Assembly (NCBI RefSeq): GCF_029892515.1 | Contig: NZ_JARXVF010000004.1 | Span: 62,001-126,000, forward strand | Origin: Pseudaminobacter soli (ex Li et al. 2025) | GTDB taxonomy: Bacteria; Pseudomonadota; Alphaproteobacteria; Rhizobiales; Rhizobiaceae | DNA length: 64,000 bases | Reading direction: 5' to 3' | Shown here: positions 1 to 8,531 of the stretch, piece after piece | How the letters are laid out: each line of letters opens with the position of its first letter | Numbering within the stretch: the first letter of the stretch is position 1 | The notes under the pieces: generated by a model | What the model saw: the letters and a program-made list of their open reading frames with translations, nothing else | Told to the model about the DNA's origin: nothing | Database searches by the model: none | Translations under genes and position numbers: made by a program

Positions 1-51
1 TGGTTCGTTGCGCTGCGCAACGAGTATCAGGACAAGTTCCTCTCCGCCTGA
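1..51 (+). CDS. C-terminal end of ABC substrate-binding protein (partial)
   Basis: The window opens inside a reading frame whose last 16 residues end in DKFLSA before a TGA stop. The fragment is too short for family assignment on its own. A terminator-like hairpin follows, then an ATPase and two permeases of the spermidine/putrescine type, and in such operons the binding protein is usually the first gene. Binding-protein identity is therefore inferred from position only. Confidence 0.5.
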   Translation, partial: WFVALRNEYQDKFLSA

Positions 52-69
52 TCGGCGTCGTTTAAGCAG

Positions 70-101
70 GCGGCGGGGTCATCCAGCCCCGCCGCTTTCT
101 T
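70..101 (+). terminator. Hairpin with T-rich tail after the binding-protein gene
   Basis: GCGGCGGGG (70-78) pairs perfectly with CCCCGCCGC (87-95) across an 8-base loop, and TTTCTT follows at 96-101. It sits between the binding-protein stop and the ATPase start. A partial terminator here would give more binding protein than transporter, a usual arrangement in ABC importer operons. Confidence 0.6.
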
Positions 102-135
102 CCAGGACCAAACACCTCTCCCGAACAGGCACCGC

Positions 136-1206
136 ATGTCGCATTCCGTCGACCTTATCGATGTCGAGATGACCTTTGGCGGCACGCACGCCGTACGTAT
201 GCTTTCCGCGCATGTCGAAGGCGGAGAGTTCTTCTCGATCCTGGGTCCATCGGGCTGCGGCAAGACGACGGTTCTGCGGCTGATCGCCGGCTTCATCAAC
301 CCGACCTCGGGCCGGGTGTTGATCGGCGGCAAGGACATGGCGGGCATCGGGGCCGATCGCCGCCCGACCTCGATGATCTTCCAGTCCCTAGCTCTTTTCC
401 CGCTCATGCCGGTTTGGGAAAACATCGCCTTCGGCCTCGAAGTCCGCAAGGTTCCCAAGGCCGAGCGCCGCCGCCGGGCCGAGGAACTGCTCGAGCTGAT
501 CGCGCTTCCCGGCTACGGCGACCGTATGGTCCATGAGCTTTCCGGCGGGCAGAAGCAGCGCGTGGCCATCGCCCGCGCGCTGGCCGTGGAACCGCAGGTG
601 CTTTTGCTCGACGAGCCGTTGTCCGCGCTCGACCTCAAGCTGCGCCAACACATGCGAGCCGAGTTGCGCGCGCTGCAGAAACGCACGGGCGTCACGTTCA
701 TCTACATCACACATGACCAGTCCGAAGCGCTCGCGATGTCCGACCGGGTGGCGGTGATGAGCGCCGGCGTGTTGCAGCAGATCGCGACGCCGCGGGAACT
801 CTATTCCAGCCCAGCCACGCCTTTCGTGGCCAAGTTCGTGGGCGAAACCAACGAATTTGTCGGCAAAGTGAGCAAGACAGCAGACGGCATCGCCATGGTC
901 GATAGTCCGCACGGCAGCTTTGCCGGCCGCGCCGGTGACGCGGTCGCCGTGGGCAACGCAGCTGCGGTTTATGTACGGCCCGAGGCCGTCACCGTCAGCC
1001 GTGAGGCGCGTCCGGACAGCCTTGAGGCGCGCGCCGACCGGATAGAATTCGAAGGCGCGGTTGCCATGCTGCATGCCACCTCACGCGCCGGCCAGCCGCT
1101 GCTGGCGGCCATCCCCAACCAGCTTCTGGCGCAAGCGCCGGTCGCGGGCGAAACAGTCTGGCTCAGCTTCGCGCCCGACGAGGCGCTGGTTCTTGCCCAT
1201 GCATAG
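136..1206 (+). CDS. Polyamine-type ABC transporter ATP-binding protein
   Basis: Cytoplasmic ATPase of a PotA-like importer, 356 aa. Walker A GPSGCGKTT is at residues 38-46, the Q-loop Gln at 83, the LSGGQ signature at 135-139, Walker B VLLLDEP at 155-161 and the switch His at 193. The last 110 residues or so match the TOBE-type regulatory extension of this family. The stop overlaps the next permease start by 8 bases, so translation is probably coupled. Family known: it drives uptake of polyamines or similar organic cations. The actual substrate cannot be read from the sequence. Confidence 0.93.
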   Translation: MSHSVDLIDVEMTFGGTHAVRMLSAHVEGGEFFSILGPSGCGKTTVLRLIAGFINPTSGRVLIGGKDMAGIGADRRPTSMIFQSLALFPLMPVWENIAFGLEVRKVPKAERRRRAEELLELIALPGYGDRMVHELSGGQKQRVAIARALAVEPQVLLLDEPLSALDLKLRQHMRAELRALQKRTGVTFIYITHDQSEALAMSDRVAVMSAGVLQQIATPRELYSSPATPFVAKFVGETNEFVGKVSKTADGIAMVDSPHGSFAGRAGDAVAVGNAAAVYVRPEAVTVSREARPDSLEARADRIEFEGAVAMLHATSRAGQPLLAAIPNQLLAQAPVAGETVWLSFAPDEALVLAHA

Positions 1207-2080
1207 TCTGTTTGCGCGCTTCGGAACCGGTCTCGGCGCACTGATCGTCGCGCTGGTCGCGGCGTGGCTGGTCAGCATGGTGCTTGCGCCGAACCTGATG
1301 ATGCTCGATTTTTCGCTGCACCCCAACCTGATGCCCGCGCAGGTCGGCGGGCCGGACGACCACTACACGCTCGAAAATTTCGCTGCGCTCTTCGGCGACC
1401 CAGTGCACCGCGCCATCTTCTTCAAGACGATCTGGGCCAGCGCGCTGGTGATGGTCACGACGCTGGCCGTCACTTACCCCATCGCCTACTGGATGGCCAA
1501 GGTAGCCTCTCCAAGGGCCGCGGCGCTGACGGTTGCCGCGCTGATCATCCCGTTCTGGATCAATGAGGTGCTGCGCACGCTGGCGTGGTACATTCTTCTT
1601 GCTTTTGCCGGACCGCTCAATGCCGTCCTGCTATGGCTCGGCGTTATCAATCAGCCGGTGCGCTGGTTCGGCGATTTCGGCGTGCTCGCCGGCATGGTCT
1701 ACGCCTACATCCTGTTCATGCTGTTTCCGATCTACAATTCGGTCTCCACGCTCGATACCGCACAGGTCGAGGCGGCCCGCAATCTCGGCGCCTCAACGAT
1801 CCACATCCACCGCCGCATCGTCATTCCGCATGCTAAGGCGGGGATAGCGACGGGCTGTGTGTTCACCTTCATGCTCGCAGCCGGCAGTTATGTGGCGCCG
1901 GCTCTGCTCGGCGCGCCGGGCAGCCGCTGGTTCACCGAGATCATCTACAACTGGTTCTTCGAAGGCGGAAACTGGAACCGCGGCGCAGCCTATGCGCTGG
2001 TGCTGCTGGCGCTCTGCATGCTTGTGGTGCTGGCGGCGCTAAAACTGTTCCGCGTCAACCTCGCGGACGTGGCCAAATGA
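1199..2080 (+). CDS. Polyamine-type ABC transporter permease (PotB-like)
   Basis: Integral membrane permease of 293 aa, first of the pair. The ATG at 1199 overlaps the ATPase gene, and starting here gives MHSLFARF followed directly by a first membrane helix. Starts further upstream would add a 46-residue Arg-rich stretch encoded within the ATPase gene. A large periplasmic loop (about residues 31-75) precedes the core helices. The cytoplasmic EAA loop that docks on the ATPase is at about 191-210 (EAARNLGAS). The gene ends four bases into the next permease, keeping the operon tightly packed. Confidence 0.9.
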   Translation: MHSLFARFGTGLGALIVALVAAWLVSMVLAPNLMMLDFSLHPNLMPAQVGGPDDHYTLENFAALFGDPVHRAIFFKTIWASALVMVTTLAVTYPIAYWMAKVASPRAAALTVAALIIPFWINEVLRTLAWYILLAFAGPLNAVLLWLGVINQPVRWFGDFGVLAGMVYAYILFMLFPIYNSVSTLDTAQVEAARNLGASTIHIHRRIVIPHAKAGIATGCVFTFMLAAGSYVAPALLGAPGSRWFTEIIYNWFFEGGNWNRGAAYALVLLALCMLVVLAALKLFRVNLADVAK

Positions 2081-2940
2081 CAGCGCAGATCGAGCTCGAA
2101 GGCGCGACGAGATCCCGAGTGGGCCTGGACTGGGTGGCAAAGGCCGCGGCCCTGCTGCCGCGCATCGTTTTCGCCGGCTACATGATTCTGTTTTTTACTT
2201 ATTTGTTCCTGCCGCTTGTCGTGATGGGCGCGGCAACCTTCAACACCAGCAAATTTCCGACAGTCACGCCGTGGCTCGGCACCACGCTAGACTGGTTCGC
2301 CGCGCTGTGGGCCGATCACGCGATGTGGCGCGCGCTAGGGCTGTCGCTCCTGATCGCGCTGGCGGTGATCGCTATCGCCCTGCCCGCCGGCACCGCTGCC
2401 GCGCTTTTCCTGACCAGCCTGCAGCCTCGCGCGCGCACCTTCTTCTATGCCTTGATGGTTTCGCCGCTGTTGACGCCGGGCGTGGCCATCGGCATCGCCA
2501 CGCTTGTGCTCTGGCATCAACTTGGCGTGGGCGGCGGCACATTCCTGATCGTGCTGGCGCAGGCTAGCTTCATCACCTCCTATGTGATGCTGATGGTAGT
2601 CGCCCGCCTGCAACGCTTCGACCGTGTACAGGAAGAGGCAGCCGCCGGTCTAGGCGCGTCGCGCTTCATGATTTTCCGCCGCATCCTGCTGCCCTATTTG
2701 CGCCCCGCGCTGCTGGCCGGTGCCTTCATCGCCTTCCTGCAATCCTTCGAGAACTACAACACGACGCTGTTTGTGCGCGGCACCGAGACGCCGCTGACGG
2801 TCTACATCGCCACCAAGGTGCGCACCGGCTTGACGCCGACCGTGAATGCGCTGGGCCTCATCCTCATTGGCCTCACGATACTCGCTGCCATCGCCGTCGA
2901 GATTAACCGCAGGCGTAGCACCGCCCGCACGCCGGCCTAA
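2077..2940 (+). CDS. Polyamine-type ABC transporter permease (PotC-like)
   Basis: Second permease, 287 aa, with six predicted hydrophobic segments and the EAA coupling loop at about residues 187-206 (EEAAAGLGASRF). Its start overlaps the previous stop as ATGA, the usual coupled arrangement. With the ATPase and the cut-off binding protein it completes a binding-protein-dependent importer of the polyamine/opine family. No catabolic gene follows in the same direction, so the context does not reveal the ligand. Confidence 0.9.
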   Translation: MTAQIELEGATRSRVGLDWVAKAAALLPRIVFAGYMILFFTYLFLPLVVMGAATFNTSKFPTVTPWLGTTLDWFAALWADHAMWRALGLSLLIALAVIAIALPAGTAAALFLTSLQPRARTFFYALMVSPLLTPGVAIGIATLVLWHQLGVGGGTFLIVLAQASFITSYVMLMVVARLQRFDRVQEEAAAGLGASRFMIFRRILLPYLRPALLAGAFIAFLQSFENYNTTLFVRGTETPLTVYIATKVRTGLTPTVNALGLILIGLTILAAIAVEINRRRSTARTPA

Positions 2941-3558
2941 GAATATTTGCCGGCAAGACGCGTCGCCACTGGCTGACCCACCTGTTTGGTGACAGCAACC
3001 CAATTTGCTGCGGCCCACATTTCCAACGCCAAGCTCGTCGCAGCCCTTCAGCCTGCAGATCGGGCCTCAGGTGCCCCATAGGGTAGCCCCATCGTCGTGA
3101 GTAACGTCCGCCGCGAGCGCGACGCCAAGTCCGGCGATGAAGCCGAGTGAATTGCCCAAATTGTAAAGCATGCCGGGATCTCGCCCCGGGCGTGCCCACG
3201 TGGCAACCGCCACCAGAAATGTCGAAGCGACTGAAAGGCCCTGGCCTGAAGAAACGACGCGCCAAGTGACATTCCTTGCCTCCATAGCACTCGGCCAATT
3301 TGCTAGCGGCATCAGGTGCAATTTGCACAATTCGGGGACGCTGCCTATGCATCAGGCCGTCCTCCAGTAACCGAAACGATGGTCGCAACGCCGGCGCGAC
3401 TTGCGGGCCGGAAGTGGCGAGTTGCTTTTGCACGGAACACTGCCGTGAGGTCGGTTGGTATCAGCTTGTGGGTGAAAAAAGCCCGGCCGTCAGGGCCGGG
3501 CCGTATTCAATCATGCCGGTGCCACTGGCGGGCGTTCAGCCATGACGGCGGGCTATAA
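2941..3558. other. Intergenic stretch with a possible membrane-protein remnant
   Basis: No complete gene is supported. On the minus strand at 3067-3285 one frame reads as a plausible membrane segment (GLSVASTFLVAVA and GNSLGFIAGLGVALAA), but it lacks a convincing gene context and stops after about 70 residues. It could be the remains of a small inner-membrane protein. The right end holds the terminator of the gene to its right. Confidence 0.3.
3475..3501 (-). terminator. Rho-independent terminator of the secreted-protein gene
   Basis: GCCCGGCC (3481-3488) and GGCCGGGC (3494-3501) form a perfect 8-bp stem with a 5-base loop. Read leftward the stem is followed by TTTTTT (3475-3480 on the plus strand are all A). 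It lies 58 bases past the stop of the minus-strand gene at 3559-4113. Confidence 0.85.
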
Positions 3559-4113
3559 TCATTTGATCTCCCACGTGGTGTTGTGTGGGATGTCCATCGC
3601 GGTGTAGCCGCCAGGACCAGCCAGTGCAGGCATTTCTATGCAGGCAAAGGGCTCACTGCCGCTGATGCCCTCGTACTTACCGGTGCCTCCCGTGATAATA
3701 TGGGTGCCACAATTCATCTTTGGCTGCGACTTGTCCTGGTCGCGGGTGTCGAAGGTCGAGAAGATCTTGTCTCCATCCTTGTCGGCCAGCACACAGGCAC
3801 CATCGATGTACTTCTTCTCGCCCGACGCAACACTTAAGGCCGCGCACTGCGCCGACATCTTGTCGAGCATTGCCTCCCCCTTCATGTTTTGGGTGGTGCC
3901 GACGGCCTCCAGCAGGGTGGCCGTCCCGAGGCCAGGGATGTCAATGCTCTGCAAAGGCCGAAAGATGAAATGCGTCACGTAGGGGGTGGTGCCCTTCTTT
4001 GGGAGCGGCTCTCCCAGGCCGGCCCCAGGGATCAAGGCAAAGAGCAACCCGGAAAGAAGTATCGCTGTGGCAGTTTTGGTTGCCGCAACAGATGTCACTA
4101 TCGTGGGTTTCAT
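3559..4113 (-). CDS. Secreted protein of unknown function, beta-barrel-like
   Basis: About 184 aa from the ATG at 4113, chosen because GGAG lies 6 bases upstream; longer in-frame starts lack a site. Residues 1-37 look like a Sec signal peptide (hydrophobic run AILLSGLLFALIPGAG). The mature part contains TGGTGKYEGISG near the C-terminus, a segment seen in small lipocalin-like or allene-oxide-cyclase-like barrels, and has several Cys that may form disulfides. It stands alone with its own strong terminator. No catalytic residue can be identified, so the role is unknown. Confidence 0.72.
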   Translation of the reverse strand: MKPTIVTSVAATKTATAILLSGLLFALIPGAGLGEPLPKKGTTPYVTHFIFRPLQSIDIPGLGTATLLEAVGTTQNMKGEAMLDKMSAQCAALSVASGEKKYIDGACVLADKDGDKIFSTFDTRDQDKSQPKMNCGTHIITGGTGKYEGISGSEPFACIEMPALAGPGGYTAMDIPHNTTWEIK

Positions 4114-4661
4114 CGGTTTCTCCATCGTGAGCGGCGGTGCAAGTCGACTGCGCCGCCGCAGGTTGGAGACGACCTGCCTGCGTTTGAAACGTGTGTGGTT
4201 TAACTGAGCGCCAGTTCCCCGGATCAACATCAAGCGTGCAGTCGTAAGCCAACTCGATTAGCTTCGACATCGCTTCGGAGGAGACTGCATCTTCGATGGT
4301 CGATGCCTGGACTCGCCCAAGCCCATGCCGCAGCTGACGCATGAGCAACTGTCTCTATTTCCAAAATACCAGAGTTTTCCACGCCGAACCACGCCAAGCT
4401 GGTTCACATTTCGATGGTGGCGGCTCCCCTTCGGGCAAGACACGGCATCGTTCGCCTGCTGCGTTTCCGCCGTGCCGCGAGACGACCACAAGTCTTGCTC
4501 GCGGCCCGAGCGGATGCTGAGCCCAAAGTCTCCTCCGGCCGGCGCTGCTGGGCTCAATCACCCCAACGATACGCCGCCCTGCTCCTTCATGCCGTCATCA
4601 ACTTCCGCACATAGCTCCCCGGATCTTGCCAGGCGCGTGGCGCAGTTCATCTTGAACTTGC
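4114..4661. other. Intergenic stretch, possible LuxR-type N-terminal remnant
   Basis: No intact gene. On the minus strand around 4200-4290 a short frame reads SKLIELAYDCTLD, resembling the N-terminal start of LuxR-type regulators, but it runs into unrelated sequence and has no HTH domain. The rest gives only incoherent frames. The promoter of the secreted-protein gene should lie at the left edge. Confidence 0.25.
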
Positions 4662-5552
4662 CTACCCTGCCCTGAACCACTGGATGAATGCTCTCAGCTT
4701 CGTTGGCTGGAGGCTGCGAGATGGGAAGTAGATGTGAAAGTGCTGCGGTTCCGGCTCGTAGGTGTCGAGCACGCTGACCAGCTCGCCCGATTTCAAGGCT
4801 TCCTCCTCGGTGGCTCGGAAGCGTTGCGCCAATCCCAATCCCGCGCGCGAAGCCAACGCAAAATGTCCGTTGTCGTCCAGGATCAAGGCTGCCGGCGGGT
4901 CGAGATGGACGGTTTCCTCTCCGCGCCGGAGCGTGACCGGCTCCAACCTGCCACTGCCGGGAAAGCGGTAGCGGATGACGGCATGTCGAACCAAGTCTTC
5001 GGGCGTTTGCGGCTCGCCTGCCCGAGCGAGATAATCCGGGCTTGCGAGGATGGAACGCCGTAGCGGCGGGCCGATCGGAACGGAGATCATGTCCAGTTCA
5101 AGCGCCCCGCGAAACCGTATGCCTGCGTCAAAGCCATTGCTCACGATGTCGGTAAGGCGGTCGTCGGTAGACAGTTCCAGACGGACAGCGGGGTAACGCC
5201 GAACGAATTCGGCCAGCTTGGGCAGGATACATACCTCCGCCGCGAGCCTCGACAGGCTGATCCTGAGATGGCCGGACGGCTCGCCGTCGGCTTCCTTGAT
5301 CGCTTCGAGGGCTCCCGAAAGCACACCGATCGGACCTTCGATCGCCTCCAGCAGCTGATGGCCGCGTTCAGTCAGACGGACGCTGCGGCTTGTCCGGTCG
5401 AACAAACGTGTCCCCAGGCGGAGTTCAAGCTGCCGGATCGCCTGGGAAACCGCTGAAACCGAGATGCCGAGCCGGCCAGAAGCTGCGGTAAACCCGCCGG
5501 CGCGTGCCACAGTACGGAAGATAGGCAGCGCGGCCAGAATATTGGAATCCAT
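4662..5552 (-). CDS. LysR family transcriptional regulator
   Basis: 296 aa from the ATG at 5552, which has AAGGCAGG upstream; the ATG at 5570 has no clear site. The N-terminal winged helix (FTAASGRLGISVSAVSQ, about residues 21-37) is typical of LysR proteins, and the remainder is a periplasmic-binding-like effector domain. It is divergent from the serine hydrolase gene at 5652, so that hydrolase and the SDR and DoxX-like genes behind it are the likely targets. An imperfect dyad, TGCCA-N7-TGGCA, is at 5587-5603 in the shared promoter region. The inducer is unknown. Confidence 0.92.
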   Translation of the reverse strand: MDSNILAALPIFRTVARAGGFTAASGRLGISVSAVSQAIRQLELRLGTRLFDRTSRSVRLTERGHQLLEAIEGPIGVLSGALEAIKEADGEPSGHLRISLSRLAAEVCILPKLAEFVRRYPAVRLELSTDDRLTDIVSNGFDAGIRFRGALELDMISVPIGPPLRRSILASPDYLARAGEPQTPEDLVRHAVIRYRFPGSGRLEPVTLRRGEETVHLDPPAALILDDNGHFALASRAGLGLAQRFRATEEEALKSGELVSVLDTYEPEPQHFHIYFPSRSLQPTKLRAFIQWFRAG

Positions 5553-5651
5553 TGTTAAGCCTGCCTTCATGATGCTTGCAGGAATGTGCCAGTTTTTGTG
5601 GCAGGGTGTCGAGGCTATTTCTCTGTTCAGCAGCGAAATGGAGATCCAGCC

Positions 5652-6917
5652 ATGTTACGAAAAGCACCTAGTCCGACCGCAGGCCAACCGGTTGTGTCAA
5701 CCTCTCAGCCCCTCCGCCAGATGACCACCGCGTTCGATGACGCCCTCGACAGCGCGCTCGCAGACCAACGCATCGTCGGATGCGTGCTGCTCGTATCTGA
5801 GAAGGGCCGTATCATCTTCGAGCGTGCTGCCGGTCTGGCCGACCGTGAAACGGGGCGCCCGATGGCGATTGACACGCCGTTCCGTTACGCTTCCGTCACC
5901 AAACCGTTCACAACCATGGCGGCACTGAAGCTGATGGAGGCCGGCGTACTAAGCGCCGACGATCCGATCGACAAATGGTTGCCAAGCTTTGCGCCCACGA
6001 CCGCCGATGGAACGGCTGCACATATCACCGTGGCCCACCTGATGTCGCATACGGCAGGCCTCGACTACGGCTTCCAGCAGGAACGGGACGGAATCTACGC
6101 CAGATCCGGCATTTCGGATGGGCTCGACGAAGCGAATTTGTCGCTTGCGGACAACATTGCTCGCATCGCCTCGGTACCGCTGAACAGCGCGCCTGGCGCC
6201 GCGTGGCGTTATTCTGTCGCCATCGACGTACTGGGCGGGGTGATCGAAGCGGTCACAGGCAAATCTCTGCCAGAGGCGATCGCCAATCTGGTCACCGGTC
6301 CACTTGGCCTGGCAGCGTCATTCCACGCTGTGCCCGACGAGCTGGCTACACCCTATTACGCCGGCGCACCGGCGCCGATACGTATGGCGGGCGTAACGGA
6401 AGTTCCGCTGCCGGCATATCTCGGTTCGGCGGTGCGGTTCGACCCGGCGCGGATTGGGCGAGTTAGCGCCTTTCCGTCCGGCGGTGCGGGTATGGCGGGG
6501 ACTGCGCACGATGTGATGCGCCTCCTGGAGGCATATCGCGACGGAACTTTCCTGTCTGCCGCACGCCGGCAGGAAGCTCAGAAGGTTCGCGTCGGTGGCG
6601 AAGCCATGACACAGGGTCCGGGTTGGGGCTTCTCCTGGGCAGGCGCGGTGCTCGTCGATCCTGTAGTGGCGAATTCGACGCTTTCATCTGGAACGGTGTC
6701 GTGGGGCGGCGTGTATGGGCACTGGTGGTGTGTCGATCACCAGCGCGAACGCATCGCAGTTCTGCTTACGAACACAGCCTATGAAGGCATGATCGGGCGC
6801 CTGACCCAGGACATCGCAAAGGCACTGGCAGCTAATTCGGCCCGCTCGGCAAACAAGCGGAGGCCTGCCCTGACTTCCCGCCCGGCGCATCCGCTTGCCC
6901 ACACAAGTGCCAATTGA
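5652..6917 (+). CDS. Serine hydrolase, beta-lactamase class C / esterase family
   Basis: 421 aa from the ATG at 5652, which has GGAG 8 bases upstream; a longer frame starts at 5586 without a site. The catalytic SxxK motif is seen as SVTK in YASVTKPFT, and a tyrosine motif as YSVAIDVLGG. The family includes class C beta-lactamases, EstB-like esterases and D-aminopeptidases. The Tyr-Ser-Val in place of Tyr-x-Asn resembles the esterase branch more than true beta-lactamases. No classical signal peptide is evident. It is the first gene of a probable three-gene unit controlled by the divergent LysR protein. Confidence 0.87.
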   Translation: MLRKAPSPTAGQPVVSTSQPLRQMTTAFDDALDSALADQRIVGCVLLVSEKGRIIFERAAGLADRETGRPMAIDTPFRYASVTKPFTTMAALKLMEAGVLSADDPIDKWLPSFAPTTADGTAAHITVAHLMSHTAGLDYGFQQERDGIYARSGISDGLDEANLSLADNIARIASVPLNSAPGAAWRYSVAIDVLGGVIEAVTGKSLPEAIANLVTGPLGLAASFHAVPDELATPYYAGAPAPIRMAGVTEVPLPAYLGSAVRFDPARIGRVSAFPSGGAGMAGTAHDVMRLLEAYRDGTFLSAARRQEAQKVRVGGEAMTQGPGWGFSWAGAVLVDPVVANSTLSSGTVSWGGVYGHWWCVDHQRERIAVLLTNTAYEGMIGRLTQDIAKALAANSARSANKRRPALTSRPAHPLAHTSAN

Positions 6918-6927
6918 GGAGACAGAA

Positions 6928-7719
6928 ATGACAGAAGGTTTTGATTTTTCCGGTAGGGTCGCGCTGGTGGTCGGCGCCAGCAGGGGCATTGGCGCGGAGA
7001 CGGCCAAAGCGTTCGCCCGGGCCGGCGCTGCCGTCGTGCTTGCGGCACGCTCGCAAGCGGCAATCGACGAGGTGGCACGTAAGATCCAAGCGACAGGTGG
7101 TCGGGCCCTTGCCGTTTCCGCCGACGTTACCGATCCCGTTGGTATGAAAGCTCTCGTTTCAAGAGCCGTTGATGTGTTCGGGCGCCTCGATGCAGCGTTC
7201 AATAATGCGACCGATGGGCCGATGCCTGCCCTCCTCGCCGAGATAGATGCGGACGCGTTCGACCGAGGCATACGAACCAATATTCACGGTACGTTTCATG
7301 GCATGAAGTTTCAAATTGCAGCCATGCTTGAAAGCGGTGGCGGGACCATCGTCAACATGGCTTCGACGGCCGGGGTTGAAGGAGCTTCGGGGCTTTCCGC
7401 CTATGTGGCGGGCAAGGCCGGCATTATCGGGCTAAGCCGCGCTGCGGCCCTCGACTACGCCGACAAGAACATCCGAGTGAATGTGGTAGCGCCAGGCCCC
7501 ATCCTGACCCATCATCTTGAGGCCGCGGGCCAAAAAGTGCAGAGCATGGCTGCGATGGCCGTCCCCATGGGTAGGATAGGATCCGTCACCGACGTCGCCA
7601 ACACCGTGCTCTGGCTTTCCTCGCCGTTATCCGGTTTTACAACTGGGGCAGTCCTTCCCGTGGATGGCGGACAGCTTTCTGGCCGTGTCATCAAATCGAA
7701 TTTCAGACGCGACATGTGA
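6928..7719 (+). CDS. Short-chain dehydrogenase/reductase
   Basis: 263 aa classical SDR, starting at the ATG at 6928 preceded by GAGGAG. The NAD(P)-binding glycine motif is GASRGIG near residue 13, the structural NNA is present, and the catalytic Ser and Tyr-x-x-x-Lys appear as MASTAG and YVAGKAG. The C-terminal PVDGG element is typical of FabG-like oxidoreductases. It follows the serine hydrolase by 10 bases, suggesting that an ester or lactone product is oxidised or reduced next. Substrate not predictable. Confidence 0.92.
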   Translation: MTEGFDFSGRVALVVGASRGIGAETAKAFARAGAAVVLAARSQAAIDEVARKIQATGGRALAVSADVTDPVGMKALVSRAVDVFGRLDAAFNNATDGPMPALLAEIDADAFDRGIRTNIHGTFHGMKFQIAAMLESGGGTIVNMASTAGVEGASGLSAYVAGKAGIIGLSRAAALDYADKNIRVNVVAPGPILTHHLEAAGQKVQSMAAMAVPMGRIGSVTDVANTVLWLSSPLSGFTTGAVLPVDGGQLSGRVIKSNFRRDM

Positions 7720-7799
7720 GAGTTGCACACCCCCACCGAACTTGCAGCCTGGATTTTGGCGCGAAAGAACTCGCGTCTCTTCACCAACTAGGTAACCCA

Positions 7800-8165
7800 A
7801 TGATACCGTTCATCCACAATGCCGGCATGGTGCTGCTCGGAGGCGTCTTCGTCTGGGCTGGAGCCGAGCACTTCCTCAAGTTCAGGGAAGTTGTCAAGCA
7901 ACTGGTCGCACGGCAGTTCCCTGCTGCGGCCGTTCTACTAGCGGCAGGATCGGCAGTGGAGGTCACGGCTGGCCTGTGCCTTGCAGCAGACGTGGCCAGG
8001 CCCTATGCCGCGCTCGCACTGATCGTCTTTACGATCGCAGCCAGCCTAATGGCTCTCAATTTCTGGCGTTATTCGGGTCCCGAAAGGCAAGGGTTGCGCT
8101 CGGCCTTTACCATCAACATTGCTGTCGTCGGCGGATTGATTATTGCTGCGTCGACTAGTTTCTAG
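7800..8165 (+). CDS. DoxX-like small membrane protein
   Basis: 121 aa with four hydrophobic segments and the early motif GAEHFLKF, similar to DoxX/SURF4-like proteins. The ATG at 7800 is chosen because it begins directly at the first helix; an earlier in-frame start would overlap the SDR stop and add a non-membranous leader. DoxX-like proteins are inner-membrane components linked to redox or thiol stress in a few species, with the biochemical role mostly unknown. It may be the last gene of the LysR-linked unit. Confidence 0.75.
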   Translation: MIPFIHNAGMVLLGGVFVWAGAEHFLKFREVVKQLVARQFPAAAVLLAAGSAVEVTAGLCLAADVARPYAALALIVFTIAASLMALNFWRYSGPERQGLRSAFTINIAVVGGLIIAASTSF

Positions 8166-8531
8166 TGAAGGCGTAAAGCGACTCTTGAAAACCCGCGCGT
8201 TGACCCTTCGGTCTGCTGGTTCGTGCTGACCAGTCCGCAACGCGTGGGCGATATCCGCGGGGGAACGCCACGAGCAGGCTCGGCGCTGGCTTATCCTATC
8301 CGCGGCAGTTTGAGGATCAAAACGGGCAAGACCACAGCCTGATCAAGCCTCGGGCGAGTTCTAAGCATCAATCGGTCGGCCACAGCTCGCGCAGAAGCGC
8401 GCCATATCGCAGTCCGAACTCGGCTCCACCCTTTGTGGCCGTCGCTTGACGCTGCGGAATGTGGTAGCTTATCCGCTGCGTTCGCTCTGTGCGAGCGCGT
8501 GTCAGTACACCAAGTGCTGCGGGAGGAAACC
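8166..8531. other. Intergenic leader before the PQQ dehydrogenase
   Basis: No gene supported. Frames here are antisense shadows or short. The strand-specific leader of the dehydrogenase gene lies at the right end, with GGGAGG just before its start. Confidence 0.5.

Noticed and set aside
1061-1198. Upstream extension of the first permease
   Set aside because: It lies inside the ATPase gene in another frame and would add an Arg-rich non-membrane leader.
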